NCBI GenBank assembly: GCA_959601495.1
Contig: CAUGPT010000002.1
Coordinates: 1-64,000, forward strand
DNA length: 64,000 bases
DNA from: Avispirillum sp959601495
GTDB taxonomy: Bacteria; Bacillota; Clostridia; Oscillospirales; CAG-272
Direction: 5' to 3'
Each line of letters begins with the position of its first letter. Position 1 is the stretch's first letter. Shown piece after piece: positions 48,722-57,804 of the stretch. The notes beneath the pieces are model-generated. The model did no database searches and was not told where the DNA came from. It saw nothing but the letters and a program-made list of their open reading frames with translations. The position numbers were made by a program, and so were the translations under genes.

Positions 48722-49834
48722 ATGATAATAGAAATAGAAGAGGCCAAATATAAACTGAACAATTTCCGCGCCGACCTGAAAGAGCTGGGCAGCGCGCTGC
48801 GTATAGACGACCTGAAGAACGAGGTCGCGGATCTTGAAAAAAAGGCTATGGAACCCGATTTCTGGAACGATCAGGAGAACTCCGGAAAAGTTCTTCGCCA
48901 GACAAAGCAGCTCAAGGATAAGATAGAACGCTACGAAAAGCTTTGCGCAAAGCTTGAGGACGCGGTCACTCTCTGCGAGCTTGCCATTGAAGAAAATGAC
49001 GAAAGCTTTAAGGACGAGATACTTAAAGAAACTGCCGATATAGAGGCGGAGGAGGAAAAGCAGCGCATAGAGGTTCTGCTCTCCGGCGAGTATGATCATA
49101 ACAACGCGATACTTTCTTTCCACCCGGGTGCAGGCGGCACCGAAGCGCAGGACTGGGCGCAGATGCTCTACCGTATGTACACCCGCTGGGGCGAAAGCCA
49201 CGGATATACCGTAAAGCTTATAGACTGGCTTGACGGCGATGAAGCGGGTATAAAGTCTGCTACTATCACCATCGAGGGACTTAACGCCTACGGCTACCTT
49301 AAAAGCGAAAACGGCGTGCACCGCCTTGTGCGCATATCTCCCTTTGACGGCTCCGGCAGACGTCACACGTCTTTTGCCTCCGTTGAGGTCCTGCCCGAAT
49401 TTGAGGACGACAACTCCATCGAGCTTCGCGACGAGGATCTGGAAATAACGGCGCACCGTTCAAGCGGTGCGGGCGGTCAGCACATCAATAAGACCGACTC
49501 TGCTATCCGCATAGTTCATATTCCCACGGGAATCGTTGTCGGCTGTCAGACCGAGCGCAGCCAGCTTCAGAATAAGGAAACCGCGCTGAAAATGCTGAAA
49601 TCCAAGCTTATGGAAATAAAGCAGCGCGAAAAGCTTGAAAGAATAGAAGATATCCAGGGCAATAAGACGAACATTGAGTGGGGCGCGCAGATAAGATCGT
49701 ACGTGTTCATGCCCTACACTCTTGCCAAGGATACCCGCACGGGATACGAAGACGGCAACATTCAAAGCGTTATGGACGGAAACATTGACGGCTTTATAAA
49801 CGCATATCTTAAAATGAACGCAAACAAAAACTGA
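48722..49834 (+). CDS. prfB: Peptide chain release factor 2
   Basis: A 370-residue RF2. The GGQ loop that triggers hydrolysis is in SSGAGGQHINKT, and the stop-codon discriminator is Ser-Pro-Phe (RISPFDGS), which reads UGA/UAA. Unlike most bacterial prfB genes, it is one continuous frame from ATG with no UGA at the usual codon 24-27 frameshift site, so autoregulation by programmed frameshift is absent. GAAAGGATG precedes the start. A terminator follows. Confidence 0.96.
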   Translation: MIIEIEEAKYKLNNFRADLKELGSALRIDDLKNEVADLEKKAMEPDFWNDQENSGKVLRQTKQLKDKIERYEKLCAKLEDAVTLCELAIEENDESFKDEILKETADIEAEEEKQRIEVLLSGEYDHNNAILSFHPGAGGTEAQDWAQMLYRMYTRWGESHGYTVKLIDWLDGDEAGIKSATITIEGLNAYGYLKSENGVHRLVRISPFDGSGRRHTSFASVEVLPEFEDDNSIELRDEDLEITAHRSSGAGGQHINKTDSAIRIVHIPTGIVVGCQTERSQLQNKETALKMLKSKLMEIKQREKLERIEDIQGNKTNIEWGAQIRSYVFMPYTLAKDTRTGYEDGNIQSVMDGNIDGFINAYLKMNANKN

Positions 49835-49836
49835 CG

Positions 49837-49863
49837 AAAAAAGAGGGATATTCCCTCTTTTTT
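49837..49863 (+). terminator. Terminator of prfB
   Basis: A 12-bp stem AAAAAAGAGGGA/TCCCTCTTTTTT with a 3-nt loop, right after the stop codon. Confidence 0.85.
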
Positions 49864-49880
49864 CATAAAGCGGAGGATAT

Positions 49881-50687
49881 ATGGAAAAAGAAGCGGCGCG
49901 CCAGGGAGAATCATACGTTTTTGAGGGCATGACTTCCATCTCCGCCGTTATAAACGGCGGGCGCAGAAAGATAGAAAAGGTACTTATAGACAGAGAAAAA
50001 GCCGACGCGCGGCGCCGGGAGACGGCATTTCTGAAAAGAAGCGCCGAAAAGCTCGGGTTTGAGATTGAATATACCGACGCCGAAACAATAAATTCCCTTT
50101 GCACCGGTCACAGCCACGGCGGAATTATCGCGGTTTGCTCCGCTTGGCAGCCCGATGATCTTTGCAATATGCCCGCTTCTCTTTTGGATCGCACCGCAGC
50201 CGACGGGGACACTCGGAAAAACGGCGGATTTTTTGTCATGATAGACGGTATAGAGGATCCGTACAACTTCGGCTATGCGCTTCGCACACTGTATGCGGCG
50301 GGCGCTGACGCCGTTATCCTCACGCCGCGTAACTGGATGAGCGCCGCGGGCGTTGTCTGCAGAGCTTCCGCGGGAGCATCCGAACTTTTGCCTATGTTCG
50401 TAAGTGAGCCGGAGGACGCATGCAGATTTTTCAAATCCTACGGTGTGCGCTGTGTTGCTGCGGGAATACGCAACTCCGTATCGGCGTTTGATGCCGATCT
50501 TTCCCTGCCGCTGTTTCTCATAGTCGGCGGCGAAAAAAGAGGAATTTCCGCAAAAACGCTTGAGCTTGCGGACAGTATAGTCCGCCTCGACTACGGCAGA
50601 GAATTCCGCGCTTCCCTTTCCGCGGCAAGCGCGGCAAGCGTTATTGCATATGAAATTTTTCGCCAAAACCGCAAAAATCAGGACTGA
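49881..50687 (+). CDS. SpoU/TrmH-family RNA 2'-O-methyltransferase
   Basis: A 268-residue SPOUT enzyme. An N-terminal substrate-binding domain (FEGMTSISAVINGGRRKIEKVL) is followed by the knotted domain with motif 1 IEDPYNFGYALRTLYAAGAD, motif 2 LIVGGEKRGIS and motif 3 FRASLSAASAASVIAYEI. It is RlmB-like but motif 3 has RASLSAA where SLNVSVA is usual. It methylates rRNA or tRNA; the target is not known. GGAGG precedes the ATG. Confidence 0.9.
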   Translation: MEKEAARQGESYVFEGMTSISAVINGGRRKIEKVLIDREKADARRRETAFLKRSAEKLGFEIEYTDAETINSLCTGHSHGGIIAVCSAWQPDDLCNMPASLLDRTAADGDTRKNGGFFVMIDGIEDPYNFGYALRTLYAAGADAVILTPRNWMSAAGVVCRASAGASELLPMFVSEPEDACRFFKSYGVRCVAAGIRNSVSAFDADLSLPLFLIVGGEKRGISAKTLELADSIVRLDYGREFRASLSAASAASVIAYEIFRQNRKNQD

Positions 50688-50783
50688 GTGCTCCGATTTG
50701 CCATAAATACTATCTGCTTTTCGACAAATAATACTATCGTGAGATTATTCACGGTAATATTACTACTGAAAGGTCGGAAAAGG

Positions 50784-50993
50784 ATGCAGAAAAACAATAC
50801 ACAGATGATCTGTCTCGCAAAATACATTGCCTGCGGAATGGTCATCGGCAGCACTATCGGAACTGCAGCGGCAGTTATGATGAAGACCCGCCGCCCGCAG
50901 CACAAAAAGACGGATATAATAAGAGAAAAGGCGGCAGGCGCCATGGACACCGTTGCCGCAGTTATGCAGAATCTTGCGGATATGACACGATGA
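50784..50993 (+). CDS. Small membrane protein, YtxH-like
   Basis: A 69-residue protein with one hydrophobic segment (about 8-30, ICLAKYIACGMVIGSTIGTA), a basic stretch (MKTRRPQHKK), then an amphipathic helix. The arrangement resembles small YtxH-like envelope proteins. The ATG at 50784 follows GAAAGG; an upstream in-frame start lacks one. No function is recognised. Confidence 0.6.
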   Translation: MQKNNTQMICLAKYIACGMVIGSTIGTAAAVMMKTRRPQHKKTDIIREKAAGAMDTVAAVMQNLADMTR

Positions 50994-50999
50994 ATACAA

Positions 51000-51037
51000 A
51001 AATTGCCTTGTCTGACAAAAGTCAGACAAGGCAATTT
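51000..51037. terminator. Bidirectional terminator between the 50784 gene and pfp
   Basis: A 17-bp perfect stem (51000-51016 with 51021-51037) with an AAAA loop, A/T-rich at both ends, 5 bases from the pfp stop. Confidence 0.8.
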
Positions 51038-51041
51038 CATT

Positions 51042-52268
51042 TTACAGTACAAAATGAACGGGAATGCCGTTTTCATATTCTCCGTATACCTCGCCGCGTA
51101 TCATGGGCAGGATGTATCTCAGGCACTCGTCGGTAACATTGTTTCCGCGCTCGTTTATCATTTCTCTGGGAACGCTGCGCACCGCATTTGCGATCCCCGA
51201 AATGTCTTTCGGTACAAATGTGATGTCGTATTCCCCGCTTCTCTCCATAGCCATCATGCAGCCTGTGCTGCCTGCGGCTGCCGCCTTGACAGCTGCCTCG
51301 CCGACGCCCAGTGACTCTTCCACGTCAGCCTTGGACTGAATGTGCGCCGCGCAGCGCTGCGGCAGATTGAGTTCTACGCTGCGGGTCTTACAGCCTATCT
51401 TTTCTTTTATAAACATTTCAAGCGCTTTACCTGTGCCGGAGAGATACTTGTGACCGAAAACATCCGCCGCGCCGCTCTGAGCGCCCTCACCCGCGTATCT
51501 GCCGTTCTCGTCGCGTACACCCTCGGATACTGCTATGACCACGTTGGGATGCTTCTCAAGCGCCGCGGTGACGTCCTCCAGAAAAGCGTCAAAGCTGAAA
51601 GGCACCTCGGGCAGATATATATAATCGGGAGCCGCCATACCGTTAAGACGCATAAGCCCCGCCGCGGCTGTGAGCCAGCCCGCGTCACGTCCCATGATCT
51701 CAACAATTGTAACAGCTTTTACGGTGTATACCGCGCAGTCGCGGATTATTTCGGAAAGAGTTGCGGCAATATACTTTGCGGCGCTGCCGTAGCCGGGAGT
51801 ATGGTCTGTGCCTGCAAGGTCGTTATCGATGGTTTTGGGAACACCTATAACTCTCATATCCCAATCACTGGTCTTGAGATATTCGGTAAGCTTTGCGACG
51901 GTGTCCATGGAATCGTTGCCGCCTATATAGAAGAAATAGCGGATGTCATATTTGCGAAGCAGCGCTTCAAGCTCCTTGTAAAAATCGGGGTCGTCCTCGG
52001 GACGGGGGAGCTTTTTTCTGCATGAGCCGAGAGCCGCCGCGGGGGTCGACGCAAGCATGTCAAGCTTATCGGGAGCGTCGGCGAATATTTCGGAAAGTTC
52101 GACGGTGTTTTCTTTCATAAAGCCGTCAATACCGTTGCGCATGCCGTAAAGTTTTGTAATGCTCTCTTCTTCGAGAGCGCCTTTGATAACTCCCGCAAGA
52201 GTGGCGTTGATTGCGGCAGTGGGACCGCCGGACTGACCGACTATCGCCGCGCCTCTGAGTTTTTCCAT
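51042..52268 (-). CDS. pfp: PPi-dependent 6-phosphofructokinase
   Basis: A 408-residue phosphofructokinase. GGNDS at 116-120 (Asp119 where ATP enzymes have Gly) and PKTIDND at 144-150 (Lys145 in place of Gly) mark pyrophosphate as phosphoryl donor. The later IMGRDAGWL and the C-terminal ALEMFIKE/PQRCAAHIQS segments fit the PFP group II. It makes glycolysis more energy-efficient and reversible. No ATP-type pfkA is in this window. Confidence 0.92.
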   Translation of the reverse strand: MEKLRGAAIVGQSGGPTAAINATLAGVIKGALEEESITKLYGMRNGIDGFMKENTVELSEIFADAPDKLDMLASTPAAALGSCRKKLPRPEDDPDFYKELEALLRKYDIRYFFYIGGNDSMDTVAKLTEYLKTSDWDMRVIGVPKTIDNDLAGTDHTPGYGSAAKYIAATLSEIIRDCAVYTVKAVTIVEIMGRDAGWLTAAAGLMRLNGMAAPDYIYLPEVPFSFDAFLEDVTAALEKHPNVVIAVSEGVRDENGRYAGEGAQSGAADVFGHKYLSGTGKALEMFIKEKIGCKTRSVELNLPQRCAAHIQSKADVEESLGVGEAAVKAAAAGSTGCMMAMERSGEYDITFVPKDISGIANAVRSVPREMINERGNNVTDECLRYILPMIRGEVYGEYENGIPVHFVL

Positions 52269-52307
52269 GATCGTACCGTCCTTGAACTTTTATTTTATAT
52301 CTTAAAT

Positions 52308-52337
52308 AATATAACAGCTTTGAATGTCGCCTGTCAC
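52308..52337 (-). promoter_or_regulatory. Possible promoter of pfp
   Basis: On the minus strand GTGACA (52332-52337) and TATATT (52308-52313) are 18 bp apart. The match is moderate. Confidence 0.4.
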
Positions 52338-52380
52338 TATGTCCGACGGGCAATTTTAATCGATATTGACAGATGCCTGT

Positions 52381-52790
52381 ATATCCGCAATTAAATCGCA
52401 AAGCCGTGTGCTCGCAAGTGCATTTCTGCTCTGCCGTCAATGTCATATCGTGCGCTGCTTTGTGCAGCACGGGCGGCATCGCCGGATATTTACAGACGAA
52501 TATTTGATTGGCAATTAAACCACGAAGCAGAAATGATTGCTTGCAAGGGCATTTTCGCGAGGCCGTCAATTGCGCAGCCGCGCGAAAGCGCGGGCGCGGC
52601 AGAGCCGCTTTGATTTTGCCATTCGGCAAAATCCCAAGCAAATTATACCACGAAGCGAAAATGCTTGCTTGCAAGGGCATTTTCGCGAGGCCGTCAATGT
52701 CACATCGTGCGGCACTTTGTGCTGCACGGGCGGCATCGCCGCCGAATATTTGCTTAAAGCAAATATTCATGTGACAATTATAACACCCCC
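52381..52790. repeat. Three degenerate tandem copies of a palindrome-rich unit
   Basis: Units of about 110-135 bp begin near 52396, 52520 and 52649. Each carries a TTGCAAGGGCATTTTCGCG-like block and GGCCGTCAAT, then a GC-rich hairpin and an A/T-rich palindrome. Examples are GATTTTGCC/GGCAAAATC (52612-52629), GCGAAAATGC/GCATTTTCGC (52655-52686), and GAATATTTGC/GCAAATATTC (52744-52768). Copy one is the most diverged. No gene is present between 52269 and 52897. Confidence 0.75.
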
Positions 52791-52897
52791 CCGCCTTTTC
52801 GTCAACAAAAAAATTTCATCCGACTACCGTTTCTGACAAAATAGGCGCGAAAATACGTATAAAATTAAACTGCACAACACCGAAAGGAATGACACTC

Positions 52898-53263
52898 ATG
52901 GTTTATAAAAGCGCCGACGTATATTTTACCGTCAGCAGAAATACGCTTAAATGTACTATCCGCGGAGAGATAGACCACCACTCCGCAAAGGCTATCCGCG
53001 AGGCGATTGACGCCCGCCTTACAAGCGATTCTCCGGATGCTCTCATTCTCGACATGGGCGACGTGACATTTATGGACAGCTCGGGTCTGGGGCTCGTTCT
53101 GGGGAGATATCAAAAGGCGGCGGCGTGCGGTATACCCTTTTCGGTTTCAAGAACGGCGCCAATTGTTCGCCGTATGTTCGACATGGCGGGGCTTGAAAGA
53201 ATAATCAGCTATGATACAAATGAGAACACAAAAACTACCGGAGGACAAAATGAAAAACTGTGA
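52898..53263 (+). CDS. spoIIAA: Anti-anti-sigma factor SpoIIAA
   Basis: A 121-residue STAS-domain protein that frees sigma-F from SpoIIAB in the forespore. The phosphorylated serine is Ser62 in MDSSGLGLVLGRY. The ATG at 52898 is chosen because GAAAGGA lies 9 bases upstream; the ATG three codons earlier touches that site. It overlaps spoIIAB by 14 bases. Confidence 0.95.
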   Translation: MVYKSADVYFTVSRNTLKCTIRGEIDHHSAKAIREAIDARLTSDSPDALILDMGDVTFMDSSGLGLVLGRYQKAAACGIPFSVSRTAPIVRRMFDMAGLERIISYDTNENTKTTGGQNEKL

Positions 53264-53696
53264 AAATACTTTAAGAGTGAGCTTTGAATCGCTGTCACGC
53301 AACGAATCCCTTGCCCGTTCGCTTGCATCGGCATTCATAGCTCAGCTTGACCCGACGGTCGCCGAGCTTGCCGATGTTAAATGCGCCGTGTCGGAGGCGG
53401 TCACGAACTGCACCGTCCACGCCTACCGCGACACCGTGGGCACGGTATACATGACCATGCGCGCGTATTCCGACCGCAGCGTGCGAATCGAGATACGGGA
53501 CCGCGGCTGCGGCATCGAAGATATAGAAAAAGCAATGCAGCCGCTTTACACCACCGATACCGATGGCGAGCGCAGCGGCATGGGATTTACGGTCATGGAG
53601 AATTTTACGGACGGCGTGCGCGTTGTCAGCCGACCGGGAAAAGGAACAAAGGTATCGCTTACAAAAAAGCTTTCACCACTCGGCTCCGATACATAA
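53250..53696 (+). CDS. spoIIAB: Anti-sigma F factor and kinase SpoIIAB
   Basis: A 148-residue GHKL kinase that binds sigma-F and phosphorylates SpoIIAA. The N box is VSEAVTNCTVHAYR, G1 is EIRDRGCGIED, G2 is GERSGMGFTVM, and the C-terminal strand is GTKVSLTKKL. Here NxTxHAY has Cys at the middle position, a usual variation. GGAGGAC precedes the ATG at 53250, inside the end of spoIIAA. Confidence 0.95.
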   Translation: MKNCENTLRVSFESLSRNESLARSLASAFIAQLDPTVAELADVKCAVSEAVTNCTVHAYRDTVGTVYMTMRAYSDRSVRIEIRDRGCGIEDIEKAMQPLYTTDTDGERSGMGFTVMENFTDGVRVVSRPGKGTKVSLTKKLSPLGSDT

Positions 53697-53709
53697 GGAG
53701 TGATACCGC

Positions 53710-54429
53710 GTGAGTTCATACAGTGACAATCTTACGAATATCGAGCTGTCGCAAGGCGGAGACGAGGCCGCGACAGAGGAGCTGATACGTACAAACTACG
53801 CACTTGCGGCGTCAATTGCAAGACGTTTTCAGGGACGCGGCGCAGAATGCGAGGATCTTATCCAAATAGCGCTCATGGGCATGCTCAAGGCGATACGCAC
53901 ATTTGACACATCCCGCGGAACGGCTTTTTCAACATATGCCGTACCTCTTATAATAGGAGAAATACGAAAATTTCTGCGTGACGACGGACTTATAAAGGTC
54001 AGTCGGGAGAACAAGCGCAACTGCGCGATCCTCCTTCGCTGCCGTGAGGAATATATTGAGAAATGCGGACGTGAGCCTCATATCGAAGAACTGTGCGAAA
54101 TTACCGGAATTGACAGAGACTCCGTGCGTCAGGCGCTTGACTGCGCGCGGCCCGTTGCTTCCCTGTCCGAGCCGCTTACCGACGACGGTGATTTTACGGT
54201 CGAAAACACGCTTGAGGACACACATGCGTCTATCGACTCAGCCGTTGAGAAAATTGCTCTGGGGGACGCTATAAAGCGCCTCGACGAGCAGTCCCGAAAG
54301 ATCATTGTACTCAGATACTTCCGTGATATGTCGCAGCAGCAGGTAGCAGATATGCTGGGACTGTCACAGGTCAAGGTCTCACGGGAGGAAAAAAAGATAC
54401 TGTCCGCCCTGAGGCGTGATATAGTATAA
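53710..54429 (+). CDS. sigF: RNA polymerase sigma-F factor
   Basis: A 239-residue sporulation sigma factor. Region 2 has NYALAASIARRFQGRGAECE and DLIQIALMGMLKAIRTFD, region 3 is about 105-160, and region 4 ends with SQQQVADMLGLSQVKVSREE. The start is GTG at 53710 with AAGGAG upstream. It is the third gene of the spoIIA operon; a terminator follows at 54448. Confidence 0.96.
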   Translation: MSSYSDNLTNIELSQGGDEAATEELIRTNYALAASIARRFQGRGAECEDLIQIALMGMLKAIRTFDTSRGTAFSTYAVPLIIGEIRKFLRDDGLIKVSRENKRNCAILLRCREEYIEKCGREPHIEELCEITGIDRDSVRQALDCARPVASLSEPLTDDGDFTVENTLEDTHASIDSAVEKIALGDAIKRLDEQSRKIIVLRYFRDMSQQQVADMLGLSQVKVSREEKKILSALRRDIV

Positions 54430-54447
54430 ATCTTCTTTAATATTGGT

Positions 54448-54481
54448 AAAACAAGGCAGCCGTATGGCCGCCTTGTTTTTT
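54448..54481. terminator. Terminator between sigF and the LTA-synthase-like gene
   Basis: AAAACAAGGC/GCCTTGTTTT arms (54448-54457 with 54470-54479, inner GCC/GGC helix) flanked by a T run on the plus strand. It can also serve the convergent gene. Confidence 0.75.
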
Positions 54482-54504
54482 ATCCGTATCGGAAACCGCT
54501 TGGG

Positions 54505-56514
54505 CTAATCCTCCTTTTCGGAGCTGTTTATGGGCACGTCGGACCCGGGCGCCTCGTGATATACATACACCTTTGTGCTGCCCAGATCCACAAAGTCGTT
54601 TGTGATCTGATGAACGGTAATCACGTCGCCGTCCTCAACAGAGGTGTCCTCAAGCAGAAGAACTCCGTCCGAAACATAGACCGTATTCTGCTTTGAGCCG
54701 TTGATCTTTACCCTGCTGCTGCGGGTAAAGCGGCTGCCGATAACATAAACATCGTCACCGATAACATTTATGCCGTCAATGGTTATATCATATATACCCA
54801 TGCGCATGTCCGGCGATGTGTATCCGCCGCTCTCTCCGAGAGAAAGGCTTTTGCCGTAAAGCATATCATATTCAAGCTTTTCAAGTGCGTTCTGATAGTC
54901 GTCGTTTTTGTTGTAGTTCTGGTGCAACTTTGTGATTATACCGTTGTTGATGCCGAGTTTTGAGAGTGCATACGAATAAAGCTGATATGCCTCCAGATCG
55001 TGCCTCTCGCCTTTGGAATCAAGCTCAAAGTTTGCCCACATTACGTACTCCGTCGCATGCTTGTCCCCGATCGAAATATCGTCAAGTGTGTAGTCAAGGC
55101 TTGGCTGATGGTCGCCGTAGGCAATGACTATGCACTTCTCATCATAGGCGGAAAGTCTGTCTATAAGGCGCGCGAGAAAATCGTCGGTCTCCCAAAGCTG
55201 ATAGGCATAATATTCAAGCTGATGTTTGAATGCATCACTGTAATCCTTGTCAAATTCAGCTTTAATAAGCTTTTCGCCCTCCACAGGCTCCGTGGGATAC
55301 TTGCCGTGTCCCTGGACAGTGACGGCAAATACAAAATCCTTTGTATCGGTAGAATCAAGCGCGTCGATTATCTGATCTTCAAGCACATAGTCCTTAACCC
55401 AGCCCATGGGATTCGTTTCGTAGCCGTACATATATTCCACAGGAGTAAACGTATCAAAGCCTATGTTCTTATAAGCTGTATTTCTGTTATAGAACGTACC
55501 GGTGTGGTTGTGGAATGCATGGGCGCTGTATCCTATCTCACGCAGATCGTAGCAGATCGTTTCGCAGTTTTTTGACTGCAAAATGGTCTTGTACGGATAC
55601 TCTCCCGTGCCGAAGTAGTCAAGGCACATACCCGTCAGCACTTCAAACTCTGTATTCGCCGTGCCGCTGCCCACGCCGGGTACATACAGTTTTCCGCTGA
55701 GCCACTCCTCTTTTAGCTTTGTAAAGGTAGGAACGGGGTCTTTTTCAAACTTTGCATGATTAAAATATGCGGGGTCGAGAAAAGACTCAAGCTGTATCAT
55801 AATGACATTTGCTTTTGTCTCAGGCTTGTCGCTCTTATCGCTGCCAAGAGACTCGATAATCTCATCGATCGTATACTCGTTGTAGTCCTTCGGCTCGGAA
55901 ATGCCGCGGTCGAAAATACTGCGGGCAAAGCAGTATGTAAAGCCGTAGGTGTCGTAGGCGTCGTTTTTATCTTCAAAGCTGCGAGGAATGACACCGAAAG
56001 CGGAATAGCATATAAGAGTCGCGGCACAGACCGCGACCGCGACAGCCGAGAATACAGCGCTCGGTACCGCGGAAACTTTTGATTTGGGCGACTTTATGCA
56101 CAGAAAGACTATGCCCGCTATCGCCGAGGCTATACCGACGGCGATAAGTATTATCTCAAAAGTGTTGAGATACACGTTGACGATCGAAATTCCTGTTCTG
56201 AGTATTGAAATATCGACAGCCTCAAAAGGAGCGGTGCGTGTGAACAGAAGCACAAAATTCACAAAACCCAGAACAAAGAAAACGAACAGCACCATAAACT
56301 GCGCGAACAGTCTTTTGGGCGCAAAATACGTCAGCGACATTGCCGCGTATATAATTATAAAATTCAGAAAGAAAAACTGAGGATGGAGCGCGAGAAATTT
56401 GAACCCGCCCAACACGTCATGACGGGACAGCGACTCAACGAGTATCGTCATTGCAAAAGCCGCGACGGCGGAAAACACCGGCGGCTTGAAAAAGACTTTT
56501 TTCAGAGAATTCAC
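54505..56514 (-). CDS. LTA-synthase-like sulfatase-fold membrane protein
   Basis: A 669-residue protein. Five transmembrane helices (about 10-170) are followed by an extracellular alkaline-phosphatase-fold domain. The metal or catalytic sites are Glu243 (IQLESF), the nucleophile-region Thr285 or Thr288 (GSGTANTEFE), and Asp-His in YGDHQPSL. The C-terminal 90 residues form an Ig/TIG-like domain (IYDITIDGINVIGDDVYVIG), not in LtaS itself. The start is GTG at 56512-56514. It is expected to transfer glycerol-phosphate or a related group to envelope polymers. Confidence 0.88.
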   Translation of the reverse strand: MNSLKKVFFKPPVFSAVAAFAMTILVESLSRHDVLGGFKFLALHPQFFFLNFIIIYAAMSLTYFAPKRLFAQFMVLFVFFVLGFVNFVLLFTRTAPFEAVDISILRTGISIVNVYLNTFEIILIAVGIASAIAGIVFLCIKSPKSKVSAVPSAVFSAVAVAVCAATLICYSAFGVIPRSFEDKNDAYDTYGFTYCFARSIFDRGISEPKDYNEYTIDEIIESLGSDKSDKPETKANVIMIQLESFLDPAYFNHAKFEKDPVPTFTKLKEEWLSGKLYVPGVGSGTANTEFEVLTGMCLDYFGTGEYPYKTILQSKNCETICYDLREIGYSAHAFHNHTGTFYNRNTAYKNIGFDTFTPVEYMYGYETNPMGWVKDYVLEDQIIDALDSTDTKDFVFAVTVQGHGKYPTEPVEGEKLIKAEFDKDYSDAFKHQLEYYAYQLWETDDFLARLIDRLSAYDEKCIVIAYGDHQPSLDYTLDDISIGDKHATEYVMWANFELDSKGERHDLEAYQLYSYALSKLGINNGIITKLHQNYNKNDDYQNALEKLEYDMLYGKSLSLGESGGYTSPDMRMGIYDITIDGINVIGDDVYVIGSRFTRSSRVKINGSKQNTVYVSDGVLLLEDTSVEDGDVITVHQITNDFVDLGSTKVYVYHEAPGSDVPINSSEKED

Positions 56515-56522
56515 GTTAATTA

Positions 56523-57785
56523 TTACAACTCCTTTTTGTTTTCAAACCCCTTTTTGCAAAGAACGGCAACACCGCACAGCATAAGCGCGGGGAAAACGGC
56601 AGCGGCAAGAAAGCCTGCACGCAGTCCCAGCTGCTCGGCGTTCATGGAGAGGCTGTCGGCAAAGGCTGCGACCCACGGAACGTCACTTGCAACGTCGCAC
56701 ACCGTGTCGGACGCTACCCCTGCAAGATAAGGTCCCAGTGAGCAGCCCACATCGCCGCCGAGTGCAAGCATTGCAAACATGGATGCTCCCGCAAGCGGAA
56801 ACTTGTTTGAGCAAAGGGTGAGCATACCTGGCCACATGATGCTGACGCCGAGACCCGCCGCACCGCAGGCAATAAGAGATACTATGGGAACGGGCACAAA
56901 CACGCACACGGCGTAGCACGCAAGCGTGAATGCGGAAAGCGCGAGCAGCAGCTTTGAAAGCGAGAGCTTCTTTCCCCAAAGGCCGTGAGCGGTACGTCCG
57001 ATGCCCATCATTACGGCAAACATACAGGGGCCGAGAATATCTCCCAGCACTTTTGTGACACCGAGACCTTTTTCCGCAAACATGGATGCCCACTGCGCCA
57101 TTGCCTGCTCAGAGGCGCCCGCACATATCATAAGTATAAACGCAACAACGAATACGGGCTGCCTGAGCATTCCGATAACGCTGTGCCCTTCTTCATGCAC
57201 AGTCATATCGGCAAGAGGTACTCTTGTAAATGCAATGGTATTGCACAGCGGTATGAGCGCCCAGAACAGAGGCAGGACATACCATGCTCCGCCGCCGACA
57301 ATGCGCAGAAGCAGCGTTGATATAAGTATAACTCCCGCCTGCCCCCAGGAATAAAAGGAGTGCATAAGCGTCATGGCGTTGCCGCCGGAGGACGTATCCT
57401 GCGGGAGAGCCTCAATAAGCGGGCTGAGGACCACCTCGGACAGTCCACTGCCTGAGGAATATACCAAAACCGATATAAGAATGCCTACCTGCGGCAGCAT
57501 AACATACGGCGCAAACGACAGCATGACAAGCCCCAAAAGCGAGCAAAGCTGGCTCGCCACGGCAAGAAGCCTGTAGCTGACCTTCTCAACGAACTTTACT
57601 GCAAGCGCGTCTATTGCTATCTGTATCAAAAACGTGATAAGCGTCAGCGACGCTATGTATCCGAGAGAAACGTCAAATTTTGTCTGAAACGTAACAAATA
57701 GAAGCGGTGCAAGGTTTACGGTTATGGCCTGCGTTACATATCCGGTATAGCAGGCAATACGGGTCTTTCTGAAATCTGAATGCAT
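56523..57785 (-). CDS. MFS transporter
   Basis: A 420-residue 12-helix major facilitator protein. The two halves are about 1-195 and 205-415, with the central loop carrying HEEGHSVI. The family motif A is weak. It resembles fucose permease-type and nucleoside-like MFS carriers, but the substrate is not readable. It is followed by the LTA-synthase-like gene 8 bases downstream, so both may be one operon with the small membrane protein upstream. Confidence 0.88.
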   Translation of the reverse strand: MHSDFRKTRIACYTGYVTQAITVNLAPLLFVTFQTKFDVSLGYIASLTLITFLIQIAIDALAVKFVEKVSYRLLAVASQLCSLLGLVMLSFAPYVMLPQVGILISVLVYSSGSGLSEVVLSPLIEALPQDTSSGGNAMTLMHSFYSWGQAGVILISTLLLRIVGGGAWYVLPLFWALIPLCNTIAFTRVPLADMTVHEEGHSVIGMLRQPVFVVAFILMICAGASEQAMAQWASMFAEKGLGVTKVLGDILGPCMFAVMMGIGRTAHGLWGKKLSLSKLLLALSAFTLACYAVCVFVPVPIVSLIACGAAGLGVSIMWPGMLTLCSNKFPLAGASMFAMLALGGDVGCSLGPYLAGVASDTVCDVASDVPWVAAFADSLSMNAEQLGLRAGFLAAAVFPALMLCGVAVLCKKGFENKKEL

Positions 57786-57804
57786 AAATGAACTCCGTTG
57801 GGAA

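Noticed and set aside
48722..48810. Programmed frameshift in prfB
   Set aside because: I looked for CTT-TGA near codons 20-30; the frame is uninterrupted.
52508..52836. Short plus-strand frames over the tandem repeats
   Set aside because: They arise from the repeat units themselves in two frames and lack start signals.
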